NCBI GenBank assembly: GCA_016286245.1
Contig: JAEESG010000006.1
Coordinates: forward strand, 1-36,204
Source of the DNA: Clostridiales bacterium
GTDB taxonomy: Bacteria > Bacillota > Clostridia > Oscillospirales > CAG-382
DNA: 36,204 bases
Reading direction: 5' to 3'
Shown here: in pieces, positions 16,545-24,451 of the stretch
Position numbering within the stretch: position 1 is the stretch's first letter
Layout of the letters: each line of letters opens with the position of its first letter
Made by a program: the position numbers and the translations under genes
The notes under the pieces: model-generated
Seen by the model: only the letters and a program-made list of their open reading frames with translations
What the model was told of the DNA's origin: nothing
Database searches by the model: none

Positions 16545-17783
16545 ATATATGTCCTCGACTCTGCTCGATTTGTCCTGATTCTGTTCCCTTTGGTATTTTT
16601 CAAAATCGGCTTTTCCGTAGTTTTTGTTTCCCAGCCTGATTAAATATTCATCTTCCGATTTGTAGTATACGTTGTTGTCGAAATCTATCTGAGATTCCGC
16701 CTCGGGCAGCGCCGTCGAATAGATAAGCGCGCCGTAGGGGGCCTCGTAAAACACGTTGTTGTGCACCGTCGTGCTTCCGCCGGGGCTTGCTTTGGGAATT
16801 CTCCATATAAAGATGTGATGTCCCATGGGCTGAGGCCAGAGCTCCGATTTTCTCGGGGGATTTTCTCCCTGAAGCGAAAAGCCGAGTCCCGCGCCGATGC
16901 ATACGTTGTTGTCGAAATGCGAGTCGACGGCTACAAGGTCGCGCAGCTCGTACGCCGCCATGCCGTGATTTTTGAAGACGTTGTTGGTGATGTTTATTCT
17001 CACGCACGGCTTTTTGTTTATAAAGCCCTGGTGCGTCGTGCAGGAATCGTATACCTCGTCAAACGTGCAGCGGTCGACGAGCACGTCCTCGCCGTACTCC
17101 CATATTTCAATGACGTTTCCGAAGCGTATTCTCTGTTTTCTGTCCCAGATTCTGCCGCCCACGTATTTAAAATCGCAGTTTACTATCGAAACGCATTTTG
17201 CGTTTTCCGCGGCGTAGACGTGGGAGCCCACGTTCTGAAAACGGAGGTTTTCAAAGCGGATATATTTCGCGCCGCTCGTAACGGGGCCGTTTCTTTTGAG
17301 CGCGCACTCGATGTCGGAATAAATGTCCGCGGGATTTTTTTCGGAATACATCATGAGAACGTCGGGTTCGTTCTTTTTTTTCGGCGGGAAATACCACTGT
17401 CCCTGCTCTTTTAGGTCTTCATATTCCCATACCATAACTCCGCAGAACTCTCCGAAGTTGAAAATGAGGTTGCACGGCTCGCTCTGAAGGGCGCCCGTGT
17501 AGGTCCATATATTTTTATCCGTTTCGCTCCATAAGTCTTTCTCCGACACGTTTTGTGAAAGCAGAAACGTTGGTTTTTCGCCCTCTCCGTACATTCCCCA
17601 CGTAATTACCGCCCCTTCTCTGCCGTCCGGCGAAAAGAGGTCGGTGCGGAACACGCTTCCCGCTTTGAGAAGAACCGTGTCCCCGGGCTGTACTTTTATG
17701 TCAAGATAGGTATCGAGCGGCAGATTTTCGGATTTTCCGCTGTTTTCGGGCTTTCCGTTTACGGAATCAACGTAGTAGATCAT
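16530..17783 (-). CDS. Right-handed parallel beta-helix protein
   Basis: A 417-residue protein starting at ATG 17783 (AAAAGGAC RBS). It begins IYYVDSVNGKPENSG, like the DxxxGxDxxxG opening of pectate-lyase-fold proteins, followed by VQPGDTVLLKAGSVFR. Repeated short strands with Asn turns run through the middle (KYIRFENLRFQNVGSHVYA, VSIVNCDFKYVGGRIW, INITNNVFKNHG, STTVHNNVFYEAP, SQIDFDNNVYY), the signature of beta-helix coils. No signal peptide is visible, unusual for a fold that often acts on polysaccharides outside the cell. A polysaccharide lyase or hydrolase, or an intracellular oligosaccharide enzyme, are possible. No catalytic residues can be assigned. Confidence 0.75.
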   Translation of the reverse strand: MIYYVDSVNGKPENSGKSENLPLDTYLDIKVQPGDTVLLKAGSVFRTDLFSPDGREGAVITWGMYGEGEKPTFLLSQNVSEKDLWSETDKNIWTYTGALQSEPCNLIFNFGEFCGVMVWEYEDLKEQGQWYFPPKKKNEPDVLMMYSEKNPADIYSDIECALKRNGPVTSGAKYIRFENLRFQNVGSHVYAAENAKCVSIVNCDFKYVGGRIWDRKQRIRFGNVIEIWEYGEDVLVDRCTFDEVYDSCTTHQGFINKKPCVRINITNNVFKNHGMAAYELRDLVAVDSHFDNNVCIGAGLGFSLQGENPPRKSELWPQPMGHHIFIWRIPKASPGGSTTVHNNVFYEAPYGALIYSTALPEAESQIDFDNNVYYKSEDEYLIRLGNKNYGKADFEKYQREQNQDKSSRVEDIYKKRR

Positions 17784-17801
17784 TTTTTCAGTCCTTTTTA
17801 A

Positions 17802-18779
17802 TTATTTTTTTATCGTTACGATAACGCTTCCCGTATTGTCGCCGGATATTGAATAAACTGCGTTTTCGTCCTTCGGCACGGGAACGGAAGCGGAGTTTGC
17901 GTCAACCTTTACGCTGTAAATTTCGTATTCTTCAAGCGTATTTTTGTCGGTTATTTTCAGGTGTCCGCTTTCAAACGGATAAAGCGAGAGAAGCTTTATA
18001 TATTCTTCAAGCGTAAGACCGTTTTCATACATGTACTGCGCGTGGGGAACGCCCACGTACCTGAAATGCCACGACTCGTAGCTTATTCCGGTAACGTCCT
18101 CCTTGCCTTGCGGATAACGCAGGATAAATCCGTATTTATAGGCGTTGTCAAATATGAAAGCGTACTCGTTTTCGCCGGTAAACGTGCCCATAATATTGTT
18201 TTCGTAGGTGCTTATATCCATCGCGTATCCCGTGTGGTGTTCCGAAAAGCCGGGCTTCTGCGCTACCGTCTGATTTTCGCCGTACTGCCGGATTTTAAGT
18301 TCGAGCATCTCTTTCTGCTCTTCATAAGTGCGAAAGCCCTGCGTTATTATAACGCATTTTTTGCCGACCGATGAGTAAAAATCGTCGATAAAATCGTTGA
18401 AGGCGGAAATGGTCGTCTTGTTTAACGATACGTTTATATCTTTTACAAAATACGAGTCGGTCTTGTTGTAATAAACGCTTGCGTTTTCCTCTGTGTGAAC
18501 GACTGTCGGAAAAGCGTCGAAATCGTACGGATAAAGCGTGTTTACAAGGATAAGCGGCCCTGATTTTGCGTCATTTTCGGTAACGGTTATATATTTGTAA
18601 TTTTCGTCAAGCTCGTTTTTGCCGTTTTCGTCTTCGTTTTCGGGCAGATTTTGTGTGTTTTCGGTATTTTCGTAAACTATTTCGGGAATTTCGCGTGTGA
18701 TTATTTTTGAGTAAACGAAAACGTTCAAAAAGACAAGACAAGTTATTATTACGTAAATAAACCCGCTGTTTTTTCTCAT
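17802..18779 (-). CDS. VanY-type D-alanyl-D-alanine carboxypeptidase (M15B)
   Basis: A 325-residue membrane-anchored enzyme with an N-terminal segment at about residues 7-25 and an acidic linker, followed by an M15B peptidase domain. Zinc-site motifs are intact: ITQGFRTYEEQ (145-155), SEHHTGYAMDIS (179-190) and ESWHFRYVG (235-243), giving the His, Asp and His ligands plus the catalytic Glu. Such enzymes trim the terminal D-Ala from peptidoglycan stem peptides outside the membrane. A C-terminal domain of about 60 residues beyond the peptidase core is unassigned. ATG 18779 has AGAGGAAG before it. There is no vanR/vanS-like neighbour, so a wall-remodelling role is more likely than glycopeptide resistance. 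Confidence 0.9.
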   Translation of the reverse strand: MRKNSGFIYVIITCLVFLNVFVYSKIITREIPEIVYENTENTQNLPENEDENGKNELDENYKYITVTENDAKSGPLILVNTLYPYDFDAFPTVVHTEENASVYYNKTDSYFVKDINVSLNKTTISAFNDFIDDFYSSVGKKCVIITQGFRTYEEQKEMLELKIRQYGENQTVAQKPGFSEHHTGYAMDISTYENNIMGTFTGENEYAFIFDNAYKYGFILRYPQGKEDVTGISYESWHFRYVGVPHAQYMYENGLTLEEYIKLLSLYPFESGHLKITDKNTLEEYEIYSVKVDANSASVPVPKDENAVYSISGDNTGSVIVTIKK

Positions 18780-18942
18780 TTATTCTTCCTCTTTATACAA
18801 ATCTTTTCTTAATTATACATCATTTGAAAAAATAATTGTTGAAAAAGCCGACAATATTTACAAAATAATTACTTTTTTGCATTTTTGCATCTCACCTTGT
18901 CGGAAGAACGGGAAGCGCGCCGAAACAATATTGAAAATGATA

Positions 18943-18971
18943 TTGTATTTTTGCGCGGTATATGGTATAAT
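18943..18971 (+). promoter_or_regulatory. Promoter of smpB
   Basis: TTGTAT (18943-18948), 17-base spacer, TATAAT (18966-18971), 23 bases before the GTG start. The remaining ~160 bases of the vanY-smpB divergent gap show nothing I can name. Confidence 0.7.
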
Positions 18972-18994
18972 AAAACCGCATCGGAGGTGAGCAC

Positions 18995-19468
18995 GTGTCC
19001 GTAAAAGAAAACGAAATCAAAATAATCGCGCAGAACAAGAAGGCGTATCACGACTATTTTGTCGAGGAAACGTACGAGGCGGGCATTGAGCTTACCGGCA
19101 CCGAGGTAAAAAGCATAAGGCTCGGAAGAGTGAATATGAAGGACTCTTTCTGCGAGATAAAAAAGGGCGAAATCTTCGCCGAAGGCGTGCATATAAGCCC
19201 GTACGAAAAGGGAAACATATTCAACACGGAGCCTATGAGAAAAAGAAGGCTGCTTCTTCACAAGCGCGAGATACTCAAGCTTTTCGGGCTCGTCGGACGG
19301 GAAGGATACACGATAATTCCGCTTAAAATGTACTTTTCAAAGCAGAGAGTAAAAACGGAAATCGGACTTTGCAAAGGAAAGAAATTGTACGACAAGCGCG
19401 ACGCGGAAGCGAAAAAGCAGGCGAAGCGCGATATAGACCGCGAAGAAAGCGCGGGAAAAAAGTATTAA
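18995..19468 (+). CDS. smpB: SsrA-binding protein SmpB
   Basis: SmpB binds tmRNA and carries it to stalled ribosomes for trans-translation. The 157-residue length is standard. Family blocks include [69 protein letters not shown] and the C-terminal basic tail [20 protein letters not shown] that enters the decoding site. The GTG start at 18995 follows GGAGGTGA. Its RNA partner ssrA lies 0.9 kb downstream on the same strand, separated only by an esterase gene. Confidence 0.96.
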   Translation: MSVKENEIKIIAQNKKAYHDYFVEETYEAGIELTGTEVKSIRLGRVNMKDSFCEIKKGEIFAEGVHISPYEKGNIFNTEPMRKRRLLLHKREILKLFGLVGREGYTIIPLKMYFSKQRVKTEIGLCKGKKLYDKRDAEAKKQAKRDIDREESAGKKY

Positions 19469-19485
19469 AAAAGGGAGAAAAAACG

Positions 19486-20340
19486 ATGATTTTCGAAAAA
19501 ATTGACTTAAAACTTGATTATTCAAAAATTGACGCGCCCGATACGGGATACGTTGCAAAAATGGACCTGTACGTCCCCAACGAATCGAGAGAGGCTTCGG
19601 CTTATACTCCCAAAAGACCTACCGTAATCGTGCTTCCCGGCGGCGGCTACGGCTGGACGTCGAGAAGAGAGGCGGATCCGATCGCGCTTAACTTCGTTGC
19701 AAAGGGAATGAACGCGTGCGTTATAAATTACAGCGTCGTTCCGTCGACTTTCCCGTCGGCGCTTCTTGAAGTGCTGTCCGCGATAAAATATTTGCGCGAA
19801 AACGCCGAAAAATATTTCGTAAACAGGGATAAAATATTCGTGTGCGGCTTTTCCGCAGGCGGACATCTCGCAGCAAACGTGGGAACACACTGGAATAAGA
19901 AGGAAGCGGTCAAATATTTCGGAAACGTTGAGGATTTAAGGCCCGACGGGCTTGTTCTCGGCTATCCCGTAATAACGAACGACGACAACAAGAGCCATCT
20001 CGGCTCATTCGACGCGCTTCTCGGCGATAAAAAGGGCGACAAAGAGATGCTCGAATATCTGTGCCTTGACAAACAGGTGTCGGAGGACACGCCGAGCGCG
20101 TTTATATGGAGTACTTACGAGGACGACGGCGTGCCGTGCGAAAACTCGATAAGATTTGCGCTTGCGCTCAGAAAGCAGAGAATTCCGTTTGAACTTCACA
20201 TATACGAAAAAGGCGAACACGGAGCCGCAACGGGCGACAGAGTAACGAATTTCAGACCGCAGAGGCTTAAAAACTGGATGGATGAGGCGGCAGCATGGAT
20301 TTACGACGAAAGGTCGCGCAAAAAGGGTACGGGGGCGTAA
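19486..20340 (+). CDS. Alpha/beta-hydrolase, acetyl-xylan-esterase-like
   Basis: A 284-residue cytoplasmic serine hydrolase of the BD-FAE/acetyl esterase type. Motifs are the oxyanion region VLPGGGYGW (about residues 49-57), nucleophile elbow CGFSAGGH (120-127), the acid region YEDDGVPCENS, and the catalytic His in EKGEHGAATG. These enzymes remove acetyl groups from xylan oligosaccharides or similar esters; the real substrate is unknown. The track start is inside smpB. I chose ATG 19486, after GGGAG and 17 bases beyond the smpB stop. The last 10 bases, including the TAA stop, lie inside the 5' acceptor strand of the tmRNA gene, so the two genes overlap on one strand. Confidence 0.85.
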   Translation: MIFEKIDLKLDYSKIDAPDTGYVAKMDLYVPNESREASAYTPKRPTVIVLPGGGYGWTSRREADPIALNFVAKGMNACVINYSVVPSTFPSALLEVLSAIKYLRENAEKYFVNRDKIFVCGFSAGGHLAANVGTHWNKKEAVKYFGNVEDLRPDGLVLGYPVITNDDNKSHLGSFDALLGDKKGDKEMLEYLCLDKQVSEDTPSAFIWSTYEDDGVPCENSIRFALALRKQRIPFELHIYEKGEHGAATGDRVTNFRPQRLKNWMDEAAAWIYDERSRKKGTGA

Positions 20341-20680
20341 AGGTTTCGACGGGGATTTTGAGATATTGTAAGCGAGCAGAGGTGCGGGAGCTCTTAAAAA
20401 CGCCGCAATTTTAAAAATAAACGCTAATAGAAATTTAGTTAAAGCTGCCTAATTTCGGCGGCCGTCGTACCCGTGAGTACTGCGGCGCGGGATACGGCGT
20501 GACACAGCAGTGAACGTGAACGGTCTTAAGCTTTGCGGACCGTCATGAACCAATGAAGCTACTTCTTGCATTTTCCCGACTGCCGGAGCTTGCATGAAGG
20601 AATTTAAAGGCAGTCTGCGCTCGGAGAAAACGGTAAGGATGAATTTTCGGACAGGAGTTCGATTCTCCTCGCCTCCACCA
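20331..20680 (+). ncRNA. ssrA: Transfer-messenger RNA (tmRNA)
   Basis: The 5' end GGGGGCGTAAAGGTTTCGAC is the conserved tmRNA start. The 3' end has a T-arm AGGAG-TTCGATT-CTCCT and CGCCTCCACCA; GGGGGCG pairs with CGCCTCC (one G-U) to form the acceptor stem with an encoded CCA. Total length of 350 nt is normal. The resume frame is GCT at 20423 through TAA at 20450-20452, predicted tag (A)ANRNLVKAA, ending in the Ala-Ala degron. Trans-translation rescues stalled ribosomes together with SmpB, encoded just upstream. Confidence 0.97.
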
Positions 20681-20716
20681 AAAAGAAAAAGTCGCAAAGG
20701 CGGCTTTTTCTTTTTG
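20681..20716 (+). terminator. Terminator of ssrA
   Basis: AAAAGAAAAAGTCGC pairs with GCGGCTTTTTCTTTT (one G-U) across an AAAG loop immediately after the CCA end. This gives a 15 bp stem with T-rich 3' arm. Confidence 0.88.
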
Positions 20717-20833
20717 TACTTTTCTCTCTTCACTTTTCGTTCTTCACTCTTCTCTTCGCCTCTCGCGCGACTTTTTCCAGTGAATAGAGAAAAGAGAAAA
20801 GAGAAGAGAAAAGGTAGTTTTGCTCCGCAAAAC
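20717..20833. repeat. Polypyrimidine/polypurine inverted repeat and small palindrome after ssrA
   Basis: CTTTTCTCTCTTCAC pairs with the later GTGAATAGAGAAAAG (14 of 15), enclosing a C/T-rich loop, and a polypurine tract follows. A compact palindrome GTTTTGC-TCC-GCAAAAC sits at 20817-20833, just before the next promoter. No gene is supported here; the track ORFs over it are shadows. The region could be a former insertion edge or a dispersed repeat. Confidence 0.45.
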
Positions 20834-20834
20834 A

Positions 20835-20863
20835 TTGATTTTATTGAGTATTTCTGGTATAAT
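20835..20863 (+). promoter_or_regulatory. Promoter of the four-helix bundle/methyltransferase unit
   Basis: TTGATT (20835-20840), 17-base spacer, TATAAT (20858-20863), 29 bases before the ATG. Confidence 0.7.
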
Positions 20864-20891
20864 TGTAATATAAATAAACGGAGGTAAACGT

Positions 20892-21248
20892 ATGGGCAGC
20901 CCATTGCTTGATAGATCGCTGGAATTCGCATCGCAGGTCGTTTTGTTTTACGAAGATTATTCCAAATCCAAAAAAGACACGACGATTTCCAAACAGCTTC
21001 TCCGTTCTGCGACGTCAATCGGAGCAAATATCAATGAAGCAGTATACGGCAACAGCAAAGCGGATTTTATTGCCAAACTCCATATCTCACTTAAGGAAAC
21101 CGGCGAAAGTATCTACTGGCTGACTCTGCTGAAACGCACCGGTATTTTTGAGTATAACTATGATTCTTTGTTGTCGCAAGCAGAAGAAATCAAACGTATG
21201 CTGATCGCTTCCATCAATACGGCAAAAGGTAACAGAAATGAAAAGTGA
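20892..21248 (+). CDS. Four-helix bundle protein (S23/23S-IVS type)
   Basis: A 118-residue all-helical protein that matches the four-helix bundle family first found encoded in 23S rRNA intervening sequences: PLLDRSLEFASQVV, QLLRSATSIGANINEAVYG, SKADFIAKLHISLKETGES and YWLTLLKRTG. Family members form pentamers of unknown function and are commonly found singly in accessory DNA. GGAGG precedes ATG 20892. The end overlaps the next gene by 11 bases, implying translational coupling with the methyltransferase. It opens the accessory block after ssrA. Confidence 0.88.
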   Translation: MGSPLLDRSLEFASQVVLFYEDYSKSKKDTTISKQLLRSATSIGANINEAVYGNSKADFIAKLHISLKETGESIYWLTLLKRTGIFEYNYDSLLSQAEEIKRMLIASINTAKGNRNEK

Positions 21249-21840
21249 CGTTATAAATCATTACGACTCTTTGATAGATGAAAACAACGACCCTGTTTTT
21301 GATCCGCAAACGCTTAAAGAATATATGGACAAGTGGGATGGCAAGGCGTTTTTGGATGCATTGACACTCGATGATACAAAGTCCATTCTTGAGATAGGAG
21401 TCGGGACAGGGCGTCTCGCCCTTAAAATTGCACCACAATGCAAAGAGTTTTACGGCATTGATATATCCCCCAAAACAATTAAAAAAGCAAAAGAAAATTT
21501 ACAAGAATTTGATAATGTTACCCTTTTGCTTGGCGATATAGAGAAGTATTCGTTTGACAGATCGTTTGATGTAGTGTATTCTTCATTGACATTTATGCAT
21601 ATCAAAAACAAAAAAGGTGTAATCGATAAGATTTCCCATTTGCTTACACAGGGTGGTCAGTTCGTCTTGTCCGTTGATAAGAGTCAAAACACGGTTCTGG
21701 AGTACGGCGGCAGAAAAATCACTATTTATCCCGATTCGGTTAAGAATGTTGAAAGGTGCGTTCTGCATTCCGGCATGAGTATAATTGAAAAAATCGAAAC
21801 GGATTTCGCCCATATTTTTGTGATTATGAAGAACACATGA
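21238..21840 (+). CDS. Class I SAM-dependent methyltransferase
   Basis: A 200-residue protein with the Rossmann methyltransferase motifs: SILEIGVGTGRLALKIA (motif I, about residues 49-65), the acidic end of strand 2 in FYGIDISPKTIKKAKEN, LLLGDIEKYSF (motif II/III), and FDVVYSSLTFMHIKN with LTQGGQFVLS after it. The substrate is not evident; family members modify small molecules, RNA or protein. It overlaps the upstream gene by 11 bases and is followed by a terminator, making a two-gene unit. Codon use is AT-richer than the core genes nearby, suggesting acquisition. Confidence 0.85.
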   Translation: MKSDVINHYDSLIDENNDPVFDPQTLKEYMDKWDGKAFLDALTLDDTKSILEIGVGTGRLALKIAPQCKEFYGIDISPKTIKKAKENLQEFDNVTLLLGDIEKYSFDRSFDVVYSSLTFMHIKNKKGVIDKISHLLTQGGQFVLSVDKSQNTVLEYGGRKITIYPDSVKNVERCVLHSGMSIIEKIETDFAHIFVIMKNT

Positions 21841-21858
21841 GTCCGAATCCATACATTA

Positions 21859-21893
21859 AAAAAAGCAACAGATTTTCAGTCTGTTGCTTTTTT
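21859..21893 (+). terminator. Terminator after the methyltransferase gene
   Basis: AAAAAAGCAACAGA and TCTGTTGCTTTTTT form a perfect 14 bp stem with a 7-base loop, ending in Ts. Confidence 0.88.
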
Positions 21894-21989
21894 GTAAAAA
21901 TCAGAAATACGTGGGAAAACGATGCGACAAAAAAGCACCATGGAGGCTGGTAGAATAACAAGTACTCTGAAAAATGCGAGGTGTTAAAA

Positions 21990-23288
21990 ATGAATCCTTT
22001 TGAAAAAATCATAGGCTATGAATCGGTACGCAAAGAGCTTGAGAAAACGGCGGATGCGCTGAAAAACCCGCAGATATACGCGAAACTCGGGACCTGTGCT
22101 CCGAGAGGACTACTTCTTTACGGCAAGCCGGGCGTTGGAAAGACGCTCATGGCCTCCTGCCTTATTCAAGCAAGCGGCAGGAAGGTTTTTGCCTGTCGGA
22201 AGGACAAGCCGGATCGGAATTTTGCAAGTTATATACGCGAGGTGTTCAAGCAGGCGGAGTATGAGGCCCCTTCAATTGTTTTTCTGGATGACCTTGACAA
22301 ATTTTCAAATGACGATGAAGAACGCAAAAATACCGAGGAATATGTAACCGTACAGACGTGCATTGACATCGTGAAAACGTCGGACGTTTTTGTTATTGCA
22401 ACCGCAAACGATATTGACCTTCTTCCCGTTTCCCTGCTTCGCACGGGAAGATTTGACCGTGTCATTCATATAGACGTTCCCGACAAGAAAGACGCTGTGG
22501 ATATTATACGGCACTATCTTAGGAACAAACCGTGCGAAGCCGACATGGATTACGAAAACCTCGGAGGTATTATGGCGCTCCACAGCTGCTCCGATCTCGA
22601 AACGGCGGTCAACAAAGCGGGGCTGCTTGCCGGATATGAACGCTGCGATAAAATTTCCTTGCGCCATCTGATTCTCGGCTGTATATATATTTCCTGCGAA
22701 ATAGCGCCCGAAAGTATTATCAGCGGAGCGGACGGCAAAGAAGTCGAATACGCGGCATACCATGAAGCGGGACACGTTGTTGTGTCTGAAATCCTCTTTC
22801 CGGGCAGCGTATCGGCAAGCTGCGTTTTTAAAGAGGATGACGGCTACGTGTCGGGTATTACCAAGTATAACTTTGAAAAAATGCTTTCCGTGGACGGCGT
22901 GTTCGGCAAAATAACGCGTACAATGGCCGGATGCGCCGCCGTAAAATACAAATTCGGCTCCGTGGATTTAGGCTCTTCAAGAGATATCAATGATGCAAGA
23001 TGGGAGATGTCAATGCTTATTGAGCATAGTTCGGCTTTCGGGGAGTTTCCCCGGCAGAATAACTGTGAGTATTCGCAGAATATTCTTTCGGGCATGGAGC
23101 AGATTGCCGCCGTTAAAATTGAGGAATGCTCAAAACGGGCGGAGAAAATAATATTTGAAAACAGGGAATTGTTTGAGGCCGTCGCAAAAGAACTTTTGAG
23201 CAAAGGTCTGCTCATTGCCGAGGATATAAGAAGAATAAAACGGACTGTGCTCGAACATGAGACATTTTTGTCGCACAGAGCGGTGTAA
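21990..23288 (+). CDS. Soluble FtsH-like AAA+ zinc metalloprotease
   Basis: A 432-residue protein combining an FtsH-type AAA+ module and an M41 peptidase domain. Walker A GKPGVGKT (45-52), Walker B IVFLDDLD (96-103), sensor ATAN and arginine-finger region LLRTGRFDR are all present. The peptidase has HEAGH (258-262), and RDINDA supplies the expected third ligand. It lacks the two N-terminal membrane segments of FtsH, so it should be cytosolic. The FtsH pore loop (FVGVGASRVRD) is replaced by a basic stretch, CRKDKPDRNFAS, so substrate gripping may differ. I chose ATG 21990 because the track's GTG 21981 lies inside the GAGGTG Shine-Dalgarno. It is likely a protein-quality or accessory-system protease; substrates unknown. 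Confidence 0.85.
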   Translation: MNPFEKIIGYESVRKELEKTADALKNPQIYAKLGTCAPRGLLLYGKPGVGKTLMASCLIQASGRKVFACRKDKPDRNFASYIREVFKQAEYEAPSIVFLDDLDKFSNDDEERKNTEEYVTVQTCIDIVKTSDVFVIATANDIDLLPVSLLRTGRFDRVIHIDVPDKKDAVDIIRHYLRNKPCEADMDYENLGGIMALHSCSDLETAVNKAGLLAGYERCDKISLRHLILGCIYISCEIAPESIISGADGKEVEYAAYHEAGHVVVSEILFPGSVSASCVFKEDDGYVSGITKYNFEKMLSVDGVFGKITRTMAGCAAVKYKFGSVDLGSSRDINDARWEMSMLIEHSSAFGEFPRQNNCEYSQNILSGMEQIAAVKIEECSKRAEKIIFENRELFEAVAKELLSKGLLIAEDIRRIKRTVLEHETFLSHRAV

Positions 23289-23336
23289 TATATAAATTGA
23301 AAAAGCATTTTTGTCAGAAAGGCGGTGTACTGTACC

Positions 23337-24410
23337 TTGCCGGAACCGGTAAAAAAACTGATGATCTTGAATATTCTTGACATTCTTCGACGTTACAGCG
23401 ATGAAAATCACACACTCAGCCAAAAGGATATAGTTGATATCCTGCAGGACAAATACTATATGACGGTGGAGCGCAAATCGATAAGGCGGAATCTGCTGAA
23501 CCTTATGGAATACGGATACAAAATCGAATACAAGGAATACGTCCGCACGGTGCCGAACCGCATTACCGGCGAGCCGGAAGAGAGCTACGTCTGGTCTGAT
23601 TTCTATCTTGAAAGGGATTTCACGGACAGCGAGCTGAGCCTTCTTATTGACAGTATCATGTTTTTTAAGAATATTCCCTATACACAGAAAAAAGACTTGA
23701 TAAAAAAAATAGAAGGGCTTTCAAACGAATACTTCCGTTCTCGTGTAAAACATATCCTGACCACGCCTGAAAGCAATCCCATAAATAAACAGCTGTTTTA
23801 TACGATAGAAATTCTCGACGAGGCTATCGGACACAGCCGTAAGGTAAAATTTCTTTATAACGAATTCGGGCTGGACAAGAAGTTTCATCCGAAAAAAACT
23901 CCGGACGGAAAAGACAAAGTTTATACAGTCAGTCCGTATCAGATTGCGGCTCTGAACGGGCGCTATTACCTGATCGGCAACACCGATCCGCACGACAACG
24001 TCAGCCACTACCGCCTTGACCGCATTACCGACATGAAAATATCGGACGAGCCTTCAAGGGAGATAAAGACCGTCTACGGACTGGAACACGGAATCAATCT
24101 GCCGAAGCATGTTGCCGAGCATTTTTACATGTTCTCGGGCGAAAGCGACACGGTAAGGTTCAGAATGAAAAAACATATATTAAACGACGTGATAGACTGG
24201 TTCGGCACAGACATAAACTTTTCGGACGAAACAGACGACGAAGTTACGGCGCGGGTGAAGGTAAATCTGCAGGCAATGTGCTTATGGGCGGTTCAGTACG
24301 GACCGTACGTCAAGGTGCTGTCTCCGCAGCCGCTGGTTGATGAGGTTGAGCGGAACCTTTTGCAGGCGGTCGGCAATTACGGATATAATTGCGAAAAGAC
24401 CGGAAAATAG
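23337..24410 (+). CDS. WYL-domain transcriptional regulator
   Basis: A 357-residue protein. Residues 1-60 form a winged helix (ILDILRRYSDENHTLSQKDI, then ERKSIRRNLLNLMEYGYKI), followed by a helical linker and a WYL domain with YTVSPYQIAALNGRYYLIG and YRLDRITDMKISDE, and the WCX C-terminal extension. WYL proteins sense nucleic acid or nucleotide ligands and regulate DNA-repair or phage-defence genes in many bacteria. The track GTG (23325) overlaps the AAAGGCGGTG ribosome site, so TTG 23337 is a better start, but GTG cannot be excluded. It sits 48 bases after the protease gene and 41 before the next gene, so it may control this block. Confidence 0.88.
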   Translation: MPEPVKKLMILNILDILRRYSDENHTLSQKDIVDILQDKYYMTVERKSIRRNLLNLMEYGYKIEYKEYVRTVPNRITGEPEESYVWSDFYLERDFTDSELSLLIDSIMFFKNIPYTQKKDLIKKIEGLSNEYFRSRVKHILTTPESNPINKQLFYTIEILDEAIGHSRKVKFLYNEFGLDKKFHPKKTPDGKDKVYTVSPYQIAALNGRYYLIGNTDPHDNVSHYRLDRITDMKISDEPSREIKTVYGLEHGINLPKHVAEHFYMFSGESDTVRFRMKKHILNDVIDWFGTDINFSDETDDEVTARVKVNLQAMCLWAVQYGPYVKVLSPQPLVDEVERNLLQAVGNYGYNCEKTGK

Positions 24411-24451
24411 ATGTTTCGGACTTTATTTGTCAATAAGAAAGGGGTAAGAAA

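Noticed and set aside
17802-18779. Vancomycin resistance carboxypeptidase
   Set aside because: The VanY-type fold is clear, but no vanA/H/X/R/S-like genes are nearby, so general wall metabolism is more likely.
20449-21027. 192-residue minus-strand ORF and the plus-strand ORF 20594-20887
   Set aside because: Both cross the tmRNA gene and its terminator; the codons are those of structural RNA and polypyrimidine sequence.
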